Shown here one piece after another: positions 23,421-34,256 of a stretch of DNA of 64,000 nucleotides. The position numbers were made by a program, and so were the translations under genes. The notes beneath the pieces are model-generated. The model did no database searches. It was not told the DNA's origin and saw nothing but the letters and a program-made list of their open reading frames with translations. Position 1 is the stretch's first letter. The number at the start of each line of letters is the position of its first letter. Source of the DNA: Ichthyophis bannanicus (taxonomy: Eukaryota > Chordata > Amphibia > Gymnophiona > Ichthyophiidae); contig CM066031.1 of the NCBI GenBank assembly GCA_033557465.1, forward strand, positions 1,442,432,163 to 1,442,496,162, written 5' to 3'.

Positions 23421-25920
23421 AACCGCGACTCACTGAGAAAGCAACACCTTTGACTTGATCGTCAACAACCATGCCACTATTCAAACCCACCCCACACCAT
23501 GGTCTGACCACAAGCTGATCGTCCCCCTCCCACACAATAATCCCGGCAGACACCAAACACAGCAACCAAAGAAGAGGAAATTCAAGCAATTCAATTAAGA
23601 GAACTTCCTAAAAGATACTATCACAGCTACAAAATGACTCAACTGATCCCCACATACTAATAGAAAACTGGAGCCATGTCATCAACACCGCAGCCGCTAC
23701 TACCCTATATGTTCCTGGACAAGACAAGCTAAACCCCTATGGTACACTCCAGCACTACGCACCATAAAAACAAAATTACAAAAATACAAGTGAAAATGGC
23801 AGAAAACTAGGAAAGCTGCAGATAAACATACTTACCTACGTCTCCTCGATGACTATAATACTGCAACGGACAAAGCAAAACGCGAATATCATGCAAAACT
23901 ACTGAACTCAGCCATCAACCACCCAAGAGAGTTGTTTGACATCACAAGATGACTGACAAAGACTCCCTCTTATGAAAACCAAGATATAACCACCCCACTC
24001 CCCCCCCCCCCCCCCAACAACTGGCATCCCACTACAAACAACCTGACTCCCAACCGGAACCCCCCCCCCCCATACCCCAGACAAAACTAGTCACCGTCTC
24101 CTACTGTCATCCTTTGGTAAGATTAACAAAGAACAAATTGAAACCACCATCTCTTCCCTGAACATCACCACCTCACCACTGGACCCATGCCCAGTCACAT
24201 GGATTAAAGCAGCCAAGAAGGAACTCTGTCAACCACTCACCATGATCACTCAATCAATACTTCAACAAGGTGTCATGCTCCAGGCCCAAAAACCTCCTCT
24301 ATATGTCTTACACTCAAGAAACCAGAATTAGACCCCTCCGAACCATCATCATATAGACCGATCGCCAGCCTACCCTTCATAACCAAGATTATTGAAAAGA
24401 CCTTCCAGCTCCAACTATAGGACCACATCGACAGCAACATGGTTTCCGCCCACAACATGGAATAGAAACTCTCCCTAACCACCCTAACATCCTCATACAA
24501 GGCATACAGAACACCAAACAAGGATTCCTTCTGATTTTCCTGGACATCTCCTCAGCCTTCGACACAGTAAATCATCACATCCTACTACAACATCTCTGTG
24601 CCAACAGATTACAAGGCACAGTTCTTCAATGGTTTGCATCCTACCTGCCTGACAGATACCAGCAAATAAAGATCAGCCCCAACATCTCTAGCTCCTGCAA
24701 ACAAACACAAGGAGACCCCCAAGGTTCCACCCTCTCAGCACTCCTGTTCAACATCTACCTCAGACCCCTATGCACAATCATCAGATCACATAACTTCAAA
24801 GTTCACATCTATGCGGATATTATGATATAAGACTCAGTAAATACAAAGCAACCTTCCTACTTCACCCTCCAAAACTGCTTCAGTGACATCTCCAGTTGGT
24901 TGAAGAACCACCACCTGACAATCAGCTATAAGAAAACACAAGCCCTCCTTATATCCAAAAACTAAACCTTCACCTCTCCATCTACCATAACTATAAACAC
25001 ACCAATCAAAACCTGCAAGGAAGTGAAATACCTAGGCATCACCCTTGAACACCTCACCTTTAAACCACACATATGCAATGTTATCAGAGCCATATACCAC
25101 AAAGTCAAGACCCTGCAACATCTCCAACCACTCCTCGAACCATCAGATTTCCACAGCGCTTTTCAAGCCATGGTTCTACCACACCTTGACTACTGTAATG
25201 CTATCTACCAAGGCCTCCTGCAATCCATGCTTCTCCCACTACAGACCACTTTTTACACAGCAGCTCGCATCCTCCAAGGTGCAAAATGTCAGGACCACAT
25301 CACCCCCATACTAAACAACTCCAATGGCTACCAATCACAAGACGGATAATGTACAAAACCCTCTTACTGACACACAAGACTATCCACTCTGACCCCCCCA
25401 ACTGCCTCCACACGCTACTGCAAACACCCCAACTGAACAGATCAAGAAGCCCATCAATGATGAATACACTAATCATTCTCCATGCCAGAAGCAAATCTAA
25501 TCAGCAGGCCTGTGGATGCACATTTCAGTTCTACGTTGCCTCGACCTGGAACGCCCTACCAAATGGACCACAGAACATATCTGACCTCGACACATTCAGA
25601 AAACACCTCAAAATGCACATCTTCTCCGAGCATTTCACCCCCAATAAATAATCCCCCACCCCCAAGATACTTCTCTCACTGTAAACTAGACAAAAAATAC
25701 ATGGCCAATCTGTGCCAGATCTGTACATATGTATATACTATCACACCCCCAGCTACCTATTGCATGCTGTACATAGTTTAAAAATGTTAAAAAGTTACAT
25801 TGTTAAAAAGTTTACTGTTTCTCCCACAGTATTCTCTGTATTTGCTATTTATCATGTTTTACGTAAACTGCCTTGACCTGGGGAAAGGTGGTATATAAAT
25901 ACAGCTAAATAAATAAATAA
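23421..25920 (+). mobile_element. L2-type LINE inserted in DIRS-C RT
   Basis: A 2500-bp 5'-truncated LINE flanked by the 5-bp duplication ATGTA (23416-23420 and 25921-25925), ending in (AAAT)n. It begins in the endonuclease end (TPWSDHKLIVPLP). It continues with RT motif A LDISSAFDTVNHHILL (about 24540-24590), GDPQGSTLSALLFNIYL and a broken motif C (YADIMI in place of YADD). The 3' part reads LPHLDYCNAIYQGLL (25180-25230). Poly-C runs at 24001-24016 and 24061-24070 and several stops inactivate it. Confidence 0.85.
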
Positions 25921-25925
25921 ATGTA

Positions 25926-26426
25926 TCATAAATGTGTGTATGCCTCTTTGAGGTCTAGAGAACATAGCCAATCATGTCTCTGGAGGTATGGTAGAAGAGT
26001 TCCTAGTGAAATCATTTTGAATTTTTCTTGACCCAGAAACTTGTTTAGGTCTCTGAGATCTAAAATGGGCCTGAAGCCTCCTGTTTTCTTTGGAATGAGA
26101 AAATATGGCGAGTAGAAGCCCACCCTTTTTTGACCGGGAGGAACTCTTTCTGTGGTACCCTGCAACAGCAGGGTGGTCACCTTTTCTCGTAGGAGAGTGC
26201 TTTGAAGGGGTTGTGTGGATAATCCCCTGTGAAGCTGGTGGGGGGATAAAGTCTCAAAGTGAAGGTAATAACCCTCTTGGACAATCTGGAGTATCCATGG
26301 TTCTGATATTATGAGGTGCCACCTGTGGGCATAATGGCAAAGTCTGTCTGCAATGTGGAGGGGCTGGAGCCCTTCTCGAGGCAGAGTGGCAATGTTCTCT
26401 AGAAAAAAGTAAAAAAACAGATGCAA
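25926..26426 (-). pseudogene. DIRS-C reverse transcriptase, N-terminal half
   Basis: Open over 166 codons: RVGFYSPYFLIPKKTGGFRP, then ILDLRDLNKFLGQEKFKM and LCSLDLKEAYTHL, that is RT fingers and motif A with the catalytic aspartate in LDLKEAY. It stops at the LINE insertion point. Across the insertion the sequence continues as LLQRQYLRFMF with a one-base shift. Confidence 0.8.
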
Positions 26427-26429
26427 GTT

Positions 26430-27829
26430 GTGATTGTACAGCTGGTTGAGGCTTAGGAGCTTTTGGCTTCCTGGACTGGCAAGGACCCTGCTGTTTCTGC
26501 TGTGGAAGTTGTTCTGGTAGGTAGAAGAAGGTGGTTAAGAAGGATAGTATCTCTTCTTTTTAGCATAGAAAGACTTCTTGGGAAGAGCCTTTGTTTTGGA
26601 AGGGTCAGCTGTTTTCCTGAAAAGGCATTTTAGGCTGAGATCATATGTTTGAATCTCCCCGGCCTTTTCCCTCTATTCATTGCCAAAAAGGTTCTCCCCA
26701 GAACATGAGATATTGGCTAATTTATCTTGAATCCATTGTTCAAGGTTGGATGCTTGCTACCAGGTCATCCTATGAGTCCCAATACAGACTGCTGAAACTC
26801 TGCTTGTTCATTCAAAGGCATCAAAAAAGAGACCCTGGTGAGAAAATTAGAAGTGTTCTGGCTTTGCTTGATGAGTATCTGAAAAGCTCCCCTCTTATCG
26901 TCAGGAAGGAGAGGAGTGAAAGGTTTCTAGATCTCTGGTAACATTCTTTAGAAACATGCCCATGTATAGCTTTGTAAGAATTTATTCTGGAGGCTAACAT
27001 GCATGCCTGAAAGCATTTTCGCCCAAAGGCATTAAGTTTCTCTCTGCCTGGTGGCGTGGATGAATGATTCTCAGGGTTCTTAATTCAGCGCATTGCCGAT
27101 TCCACCACCAATGAGTGGTGTGGGAGCTGAGCTTTTTGAAAACCTGGGCACTCTGGTCCTCGGGACATGGTATCGGGTCTCTTACTGATAGGTGGAACCG
27201 CGAGCAGGGCCTACCACATATGGAGGATTAGATCCTAGAGGATATGATGCACCGGTAATGTAGCAACCTCTTTGGGAGATGGAAGGTAGTGAAGTATCTG
27301 AAATTCCTCTGTCTTCGGTTCTTTCTCAGAGGCTACTGTAACAGGCGACCGCTGCTGCCATATCCGACATGAAGTCCTGAAAGGACATATCGTCTGGAGG
27401 GGACCCATGCCTCTTCTTGAGGGTGTGAAGGATCCGAAGGGATGTCTTGGTCTCAGGAATTGAGTGAGCCTTCATCAAATTCTGAGGAACTAGAATCAGA
27501 GTTTGGTAAGAAATCAAAGTATCGGCGATCTTTAGTTCGACCTCGATGTTTCATGGACGTCAAAGGCTGATGTCGATACCAATGCTTAGAGGTATCGGAT
27601 CCTAATGTCTGCTGGACACTGGGGTATCGATTGGTTCCAACGAGGGTACCAAGGATGCCATCTCAAGTGCTGGAATTGGTCCCGGTAAGCTTGGCTGTAG
27701 GGCTGGTACTGAAGCCTGCACTCCTAAAGCTCTCGATGCTATTGGTACCGAGGATGCTAAAAGTGCTGCCAAATTCCTCTCAAGGGCCAGTATGTGCTGG
27801 GTCCAGGGGGATTGCCAATGTTTGGATGG
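26430..27829 (-). pseudogene. DIRS-C Gag, LAP2-alpha-like C-terminal part
   Basis: On the minus strand, the frame 27517-27326 contains PPDDMSFQDFMSDMAAA, matching the SFQDFIWDMTA block in DIRS-D Gag. Further down, the same LAP2-alpha-like region seen in copies A and D follows (around 26990-26700: residues including RASRINSYKAIHG in damaged form). Frameshifts are common. The left part reaches the RT; the right part is cut by the L2-type element at 27835. Confidence 0.6.
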
Positions 27830-27835
27830 AGTCAG

Positions 27836-28363
27836 CTCCAGCTACCCGATCGGCGTCGGGGAAGGGAGCAGGTAGGTGAGCTCCTCCCTGCTCCCCACCA
27901 CGAGGCCAATCAGGCCGAAGAATCTGCTTTAAAATCTTCTGCGCTCCAAGGCGCACCCGCAGCGGTCCTCCAGCTACCCGATCGGCATCGGGGAAGGGAG
28001 CAGGCAGGTGAGCTCCTCCCTGCTCCCCACCACGAGGCCAATCAGGCCAAAGAATCTGCTTTAAAATCTTCTGCGCTCCAAGGCGCACCCGCAGCGGTCC
28101 TCCAGCTACCCGATCGGCATCGGGGAAGGGAGCAGGCAGGTGAGCTCCTCCCTGCTCCCCACCACGAGGCCAATCAGGCCAAAGAATCTGCTTTAAAATC
28201 TTCTGCGCTCCAAGGCGCACCCGCAGCGGTCCTCCAGCTACCCGATCGACGTCGGGGAAGGGAGCAGGCAGGTGAGCTCCTCCCTGCTCCCCACCACGAG
28301 GCCAATCAGGCCAAAGAATCTGCTTTAAAATCTTCTGCGCTCCAAGGCGCGCCAGAGGGCCCT
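27836..28363 (+). repeat. Four 132-bp monomers at the 5' end of the L2-type LINE
   Basis: Units start at 27836, 27968, 28100 and 28232 (CTCCAGCTACCCGATCG), exactly 132 bp apart; the fourth diverges in its last about 13 bp. They differ by only a few substitutions. Each has a GC-rich part and a CTTTAAAAT box. Since 132 is 44 codons, frames stay open on both strands (plus 27794-28399, minus 28487-27780), but these translations look like by-products. The array begins one base after the target-site duplication, so it belongs to the LINE and may be its promoter, as in mouse L1 monomers. Confidence 0.88.
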
Positions 28364-28559
28364 TTGGCATGGCCCTTAGGCGCGGGCCCAGGGCGCTAGC
28401 TCCAGTGCTCCGTAGCTGCCGGGGTCGAGCAGGCTCGATCGCTCCTCCACACACCGCCTCCAGACCAAACCATCTCACGAACTCCACCCTGGTACTCTCA
28501 AGTATCTCTCCTTTGTCTTGCTTCCCACTGCTGGTATTGTTCTTCTTCCCATTACCTGC

Positions 28560-29240
28560 CTAGAACTTGCTACTCACTGCCTGCACTGCACTGCTACCCA
28601 TTGTTGGCATTGAACTACTACCCACTGGCTGCATAGCACCATCACCCTCTGCTTGCTTAGCATTGCTTCCATTGCCTGCATCGTACTGCTACCCATCGCT
28701 GCATAGTAGTTATCCATCGCTCATCCATTGCTTGCATAGTACTGCCACCCATTGTTTTACACACTGTTGCCTCCCATTGTTTGCATACTGCTGCCACCCA
28801 TTGTTGCTTAGAACTGTTATCCATTGCATAGTACTGCTACCCATTGTTGCTTAGAACTGTTATCCATTGCATAGTACTGCTACCCACTGTTTGCATACTG
28901 TTGCCATCTATTGTTGCTTAGAACTGCTACCCATTGTTTTGTACACTGTTGCCACCCATTGTTGCTTAGAACTGCTACCCATTGTTTTGTACACTGTTGC
29001 CACCCATTGTTGTTTAGAACTGTTATCCATTGCTTATCCATTGTTTGCATAGTACTGCTACCCACTGTTGCATACTGTTGCCCCCATTGTTGCATACTGT
29101 TGCCACCCATTGTTGCATAGTACTGCTACCCATTGTTGCATAGAACTGTTATCCACTGCTTATCCTCTGCTTGCTACCCATTGCTTGCATTAAACTGCTA
29201 CCCACTGCCTGCTTGTTTGCTGATCACCTGCTACCCATTG
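28560..29240 (+). repeat. Degenerate ACTGCTACCCATTG repeat zone
   Basis: About 680 bp built from variants of ACTGCTACCCATTG, TTGCTTAGAACTG, TTATCCATTGC and TTGCATA(G/C)T. Copies of 30-60 bp are arranged irregularly. It lies between the monomers and the coding region of the L2-type LINE. Open frames on both strands follow from the repeat. Confidence 0.8.
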
Positions 29241-29291
29241 TTTGCCTAGAACTTGCTACCCATTGCATGCTCTGACCTGCTGCCCACTACC

Positions 29292-29597
29292 ATGGCCCCA
29301 CATCTCATTGTCCTCCTCTTCATTATCCTCCCCAACTGCCTCCCCTCCTACCAACACCCTCACTCCTCTTCCCCCTACCCTTCCCCTACTCTGCCCCCTA
29401 GCCTTGCACCCGCTCTTGAGCTTCTTCACACCATCCCCCGTATTCAACCAGCCCCCCTCTCTTTAAGGCAACTCCACTCTCGCTTCCGCCATACTATCTC
29501 CACTATACCTCGCTCTCTAATACTCCTTCTCCTTCTCACATCAGGTAATGTCAACCCCAACCCCGCCCCCCCCCCCCCAATTCCCTTCTCACACTAA
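29292..29597 (+). pseudogene. L2-type LINE coding start with leader and 2A-like motif
   Basis: The plus-strand peptide opens with a hydrophobic stretch (HLIVLLFIILPN), then a Pro/Leu-rich part, and ends LILLLLLTSGNVNPNPAPP. GNVNPNPAP resembles the ribosome-skipping 2A motif (D-V-E-x-N-P-G-P), which some L2 and CR1 LINEs carry near their N terminus, but key residues differ (Asp to Asn, Gly to Ala). A poly-C run at 29567 follows, then a shift in frame. Confidence 0.55.
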
Positions 29598-29997
29598 AAA
29601 AAGTTCCTCACATACCTTATCTAATCTCAACCACATCCCACTCCTCCCTCCTTCCACCCTCCCACAATCATCCCACAATCACTTATCCATAGATATCAAC
29701 TCCAACCCTACCCCAAAAAATAATCCCTCACATAACCTACCTGATACCATCAATTTACCCCTCATTTCCGTTCCCTCATGTCCCTCTTGGAGAGCACACT
29801 CACCCAGACACACACACCCACACCCTGCTCCCTCTAAATCTCGGCATTACCCTAGAAATAGACCCCCACGCTACTCTGATAAGAAATCTACATGCAACTT
29901 ATCCAACCGTATCCATATCCCTCTCCTCCCCCCCCCCGCTCTCCCATTTTCATGCGCCCTATGAAACGCATGCTCAGTCATTAAAAAAAAACTCTTA

Positions 29998-30659
29998 TTC
30001 ATGACCTTTTTATCTCCAATGCCCTACACCTTCTTGTCTTGACCGAGACCTGGCTTCCCCCAGATTACACCGCATCCATTGCCTCTCTCTGCTATGGGGG
30101 CTGCCAGTTCTCCCATACACCTCGACCTACTGGTCGCGATGGTGGTGTTGGCCTCCTACTCTCTCCCTCCTGCCAATTCCAACCCCTCCTGCCACCCCAA
30201 TCACACTCCCCCTTCTCCTTCGAAGTCCACTCCATTCGCCTCCTCTCACCACTTCCCCTCCGAATAGCTGTTATTTATCGCCCACCGGACAAATCCAAAT
30301 CAACCTTCCTCACCGACTTTGACTCCTGGCTTTCTGCCTTTAAGGATCCCTCTTCCTCCACTCTTATTCTTGGCGATTTCAACATTCACATCGACAACCC
30401 CTCCGACCCCCATGCCTCAAAGTTCCTCGCTCTTACCTCCTCGTTCGACCTCCAACTTTGCTCCACTGCCCCCACACATCTACACGGCCACTGCCTTGAC
30501 CTAATACTCTTCTCCAACTCCTCTCTTTCAAACTTCCTCAAATCAATCCTTCCCTCATCTGACCATCACCTCTTAACATTTACTCTTCAACTCCCGCCGT
30601 CCCAACCTCTCCGGTCTCCTCCGACCTATTTAGAAACCTTCATAACATTGATCCCCTGA
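29998..30659 (+). pseudogene. L2-type LINE apurinic-like endonuclease domain
   Basis: Nicks target DNA to start target-primed reverse transcription. It reads LLVLTETWLPPDY, GRDGGVGLL, IRLLSPLPLRIAVIYRPPDK, LILGDFNIHIDNP, LDLILFSN and LPSSDHHLLTFTL. The E of TETW, the D and N of GDFN and the DH of SDHH are the expected catalytic and metal-binding residues and all are present. The segment is open from 30039 to 30659, ending in a stop before the RT linker. Confidence 0.82.
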
Positions 30660-32762
30660 CTCTCTCCTCCACCATCTCCCCATCTCTTTCCGCCACTTTA
30701 TCCTCCAAGTCCATCAACGAGGCATTATCTTCATACAATGCTACATTATCCTCAGCCCTTGACACACTTGCCCCTCCCATCCCACGTCCTGTCAAACGAT
30801 CTACTCCCCAACCCTGGCTTTCACCCACAATCCGTTACCTACGCATCTGTGCCCGTTCTGCCGAACGAGCTTGGTCAAATCCCGCTCCCCTGAAGACCTT
30901 CTACACTTCAAATTCATGCTTGGCTCCTTCCAGTCAGCCTTAGCACTTGCCAAACAAGATTACTACATCCATCTGACCAACTCCCTTGCCTCTGATCCTC
31001 GCCGTCTCTTTAACACCCTCAATTCTCTCCTCAAGGTCCCTCTGCCCCCGATCCCGCCCTCCCTTTCTGCCCAAACCCTAGCAGACTACTTCCACGACAA
31101 AATCCACAAGATTACCCTCCAATTCCCTACCCCCCATCTACCTCCCCTCCTCTCCAATTCTCCTACCCCCCATCCATACTCCCTCTGCCACCCTCTCCTC
31201 CTTCCCTCTGATCTCTGAGGAAGAAACCACACTCCTTCTGTCCTCCTCCAAACCCACCACCTGTTCAGCAGACCCTATCCCCACCCATCTCCTACGTTCC
31301 ATCCCCCTCACTATTGCCCCCTCCATCACTCATATCCTCAACCTTTCACTCTCCATTGCAACTGTCCCCGTTGACTTCAAACATGCTGTTGTCACATCCC
31401 TCCTCAAGAAACCCTCACTTGATCCCACATGCCCTTCTAACTATTGACCCATCTCCCTCCTTCCCTTCATATCCAAACTATTAGAACGAGTGGTCCACCG
31501 TCACTGCCTCGATTTCCTCACCTCCCAGGCCCTCCTGGACCCACTTCAATCCGGCTTCTGTCCCCTACATTCCACTGAAACAGCACTCACAAAAGTCACT
31601 AACGACCTGTTCCTGGCTAAATCCAAGGCCTCTATTCTATCCTCATCCTTCTTGACCTTTCTGCTGCCTTTGACACCGCTGACCACGACCTTCTCCTCAT
31701 CACTCTCCCCCCGCTTGGCTTCAGGGACTCCGTACTATCCTGATTCTCCTCCTACCTCTCTCATCGCTCATTCTGTGTATGCTCTGGTAGCTCCTCCTCC
31801 TCCCCTACCCCGCTCCATGTAGGTGTACCCCAGGGATCTGTCTTGGGCCCTCTCCTCTTCTCTCTCTATACCCAAGGCCTTGGCGCGCTTATCTCCTCCC
31901 ATGGCTTTCAGTACCATCTCTATGCCGATGACTCCCAAATCTACCTCTCTACACCTAATATTTCTCTGGCAAACCAGTCCAAGATCTCTGCCTGTTTTTC
32001 GGACATCGCTGCCTGGATGTCTCATCGCCAATTGAAATTGAACATGGCCAAGACTGAATTCCTTGTCTTTCCACCTAACTCCTCCCCCCCACTTCCCCCC
32101 TCTCTATCTATGTGGATGGATCTACTATCCTTCATGTTCCTTCGGCCCGCAATCCGAGTGTTATCTTTGACACCTCTCTCTCCTTCTCCACTCATATCCA
32201 ACTCATAGCGAAGACCTGCTGCTTCTTTCTCTACAACATCAGCAAAATTCGCCCCTTCCTCTCTGAACACACTACCAAAACGCTTATCCACTCCTTAATC
32301 TCCTTTCGCCTCGATTACTGCAACCTACTCCTTGCCGGTCTTCCCGTAAGCCACCTCCTTCTCCTTCAATCTATATAAAATCACGCTGTTCGACTAATCT
32401 TCTGCCAGCCTCGCCATGCCCACATTACTCCTCTTCTCAAGTCGCTTCACTGAACCCCTGTCCAGTTCTGCATCCAATTCAAGCTTCTCCTGCTGACCTA
32501 TAAATGCATTCACTCTATGGCCCCTCAATACCTCTTATCTTTTATCTCTCCCTACATCCCCTCTCGAAATTTGCGCTCCGCTAATAAATTACTTCTATCA
32601 ATGCCGTTCACCCGCACTGCAAACTCCCGACTGCGCTCCTTTCACCTTGTTGCACCTTACGCCTGGAACAGCCTAACTGCATCTGTGCGCCAGGCATCCT
32701 CCCTGGCCCTCTTCAAATCCAGGTTGAAGACCCTCCTCTTCACCGCTGCATTCAGATCCTGA
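30660..32762 (+). pseudogene. L2-type LINE reverse transcriptase, frameshifted
   Basis: RT pieces appear in order: linker (30871-31218), [19 protein letters not shown] (31530-31600), motif A in shifted frame ([10 protein letters not shown] region, 31660-31700), [20 protein letters not shown] (31826-31890), [10 protein letters not shown] with the catalytic aspartates (31921-31950), [14 protein letters not shown], and a C-terminal part to AFRS (32517-32762). At least three frameshifts are needed to join them, so it is inactive. Confidence 0.82.
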
Positions 32763-33019
32763 CTCCTTCCTCATCTTACCCTAACCCCTGTCAATGTTTA
32801 TGACCAAACTACAGACCAAACTGTACCACACCGTACCTTGCGCTGAACTGACTAATGCTCTGTATCGTTCTAATTAATGTACTGTTCTGACTAGATTGTA
32901 AGCGCCGATGAGCATGACTCTGACGGGCAGGGACTGTCTCTTGTATGTTGGCTACCTCTTGTAGGTTAGCTGTGCAGCGCTGCATGCGTGGCGCTTTATA
33001 AGTGCTAAATAGTAGTAGT
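32763..33019 (+). other. 3' UTR and (AGT)n tail of the L2-type LINE
   Basis: Contains AGATTGTAAGCGCCGATGAG, then GCGCTTTATAAGTGCTAAAT and an AGT tail. A related tail, reversed, is at 38026-38060. Confidence 0.7.
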
Positions 33020-33024
33020 AGTCA

Positions 33025-33931
33025 CTACGGGGCTGTGTGCCACCATCCCAGAACATGGCACCGGTAGCTCTCTGGCGGCTGATGCCTCGGGAGTGTCCAG
33101 GAGTCCCATTTGTGCTTTGGAGGAGAGATCTTCCCGTCAGGGCTGTTTGGCAGGCTGGTCTGCATCAGAAGCACCTCTAGGGGAGCCTCACTGCTTATGT
33201 ACTCTGGCCTTTGTATCTGTTTTCGATGCCGATGCAGAGGATTTGGGCATGGTCAGAGACTGTGACTTACTCTTGCGCTGTGACATAGAAGAAACATGAA
33301 ATCCTTGAGAGGAAGCTGATGTCCTCGATGAAGTTGAAGTCACTGAAACAGAGTCCGAGGCGAACAACAATCCTAACCTGTTGGCTTGGCTCTTGAGGCC
33401 TCTCTTTGTCATTTGCTGACACAAAAGACAAGAGTTGGGCTGATGGTCAGGACCCAAACATTTTAAACACCAGTCATATTTATCAGTGACTGAAATAGTA
33501 CCAGCAGATCTGGTACATTTTTTTAAAGACAGTGACTGGTTTGTCCATGTCTTCAAAAAGGAACGTCGTCGAGTTGAAGAGAAGGCTATGGAGGCCCTGA
33601 GGCCTAGTCTGGTGGTAAAAACCACAAAGAAAATAAAAATAAAGCAAAACAAAAAAAACAAAAGAAAAGAAAATTTAATCAGGACTTTGTCAGATTCGAC
33701 GCAGTCAGTGTCAACCAGAAGGCAGAAGCATGATGCTATACCAAAAAGAAACGTTTTTCTGCAGTGGCCGGAATGGTGGGTCTTGCTGGCTCCACGGAAA
33801 ACAAAGAGCTGAGGAGAGGCATTGGGAAGGCGGGAAAGGCAGGCATGCTGGAGCAGTGGAGTGCTCCTAAAAGCTTTCCTATTGGACGCTGGGCAGCATT
33901 CCCACACAGGCTCTGTCGGTGCCAATGTCAC
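33025..33931 (-). pseudogene. DIRS-C Gag N-terminal part
   Basis: The 247-codon frame 33931-33188 starts MTLAPTEPVWECCPASNRKA, the shared Gag start of copies A and D. It has the cysteine motif as KCTRSAGTISVTD, YDWCLKCLGPDHQPNSCLLC. A serine-rich stretch (SVSVTSTSSRTSASSQGFHV) follows. The frame continues to about 33025, where the L2-type element cuts it. It is open over this whole part. Confidence 0.7.
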
Positions 33932-33970
33932 TCATATGTGAAGACTGCATTCCTGCTTGTTCCTGGAGAT
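33860..33970 (-). promoter_or_regulatory. DIRS-C leader: candidate promoter
   Basis: A block conserved among DIRS-A (4640-4755), B (17035-17150), C and D (44085-44197). It has the words CCAATAG/CCAATC on the element strand (ATTGG on plus), AAAGCTTT, and a GC-rich NRF1-like palindrome upstream (CGCATGCGCAG in D, GCGCAGGCGCG-like in A). Position at the 5' end of the element fits a promoter; activity is inference. Confidence 0.45.
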
Positions 33971-34256
33971 AGTACAGTATTTAAAACGGATATGTAATTT
34001 TTCGTCCGACAAGGACTGGATAAAAATACCACTCAATGTTTCACATGCACCCATTCACCATTTCTAACCTGATAAATCTTCTATCCCTCACTTGGTTTGC
34101 AGCTTGTCGTGCTGCGAGGGCTTGTGTGCATCAGTGATGCTGAGAACTAAACTATCGGTAGTTTAACTACTGGCAGGGTCTCCCAAGATGGACAGGTCTC
34201 AGCTGAGGTGCCAGACCAAGACAAACCACCCATCTGGGCAGCAGTAGAATGGGATA

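Larger units (their letters stand above)
27835..33019 (+). mobile_element. Near-full-length L2-type LINE with 5' monomer array
   Basis: A 5185-bp insertion in DIRS-C gag flanked by AGTCA (27830-27834 and 33020-33024); the joined flanks line up with uninterrupted DIRS-D (about 43260). It starts with four 132-bp monomers, then a degenerate repeat zone (28560-29240), the start of the coding region with a 2A-like motif (29543-29566), endonuclease (30000-30650), RT (30660-32762), a 3' UTR and an (AGT)n tail. L2-clade assignment rests on [19 protein letters not shown] and YADDSQIY motifs. Frameshifts show that it is dead. Confidence 0.85.
22266..33970 (-). mobile_element. DIRS-C: DIRS-like retrotransposon split by two LINEs
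   Basis: The right end (33932-33970) matches the DIRS-A terminal repeat. On the minus strand the order is leader, Gag (33931-33025 and 27829-26430), RT (26426-25926 and 23415-22766) and RNase H (22677-22399). A LINE with target duplication ATGTA splits the RT, and a larger L2-type LINE with duplication AGTCA splits gag. Removing both restores collinearity with DIRS-D. The recombinase end is missing; DIRS-E begins there. Confidence 0.75.

Noticed and set aside
26645..26941. 98-codon plus-strand frame
   Set aside because: Antisense of the DIRS-C Gag C-terminal region.
27794..28399. Possible host repeat protein of 201 residues on the plus strand
   Set aside because: The repeat is the 132-bp monomer array of an inserted LINE and is open on both strands simply because the unit is a multiple of three.
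28867..29120. Cys/His-rich peptides that look like zinc fingers (HCLHTVAIYCC type)
   Set aside because: They arise from the ACTGCTACCCATTG repeat zone; spacing does not fit a zinc-finger motif.
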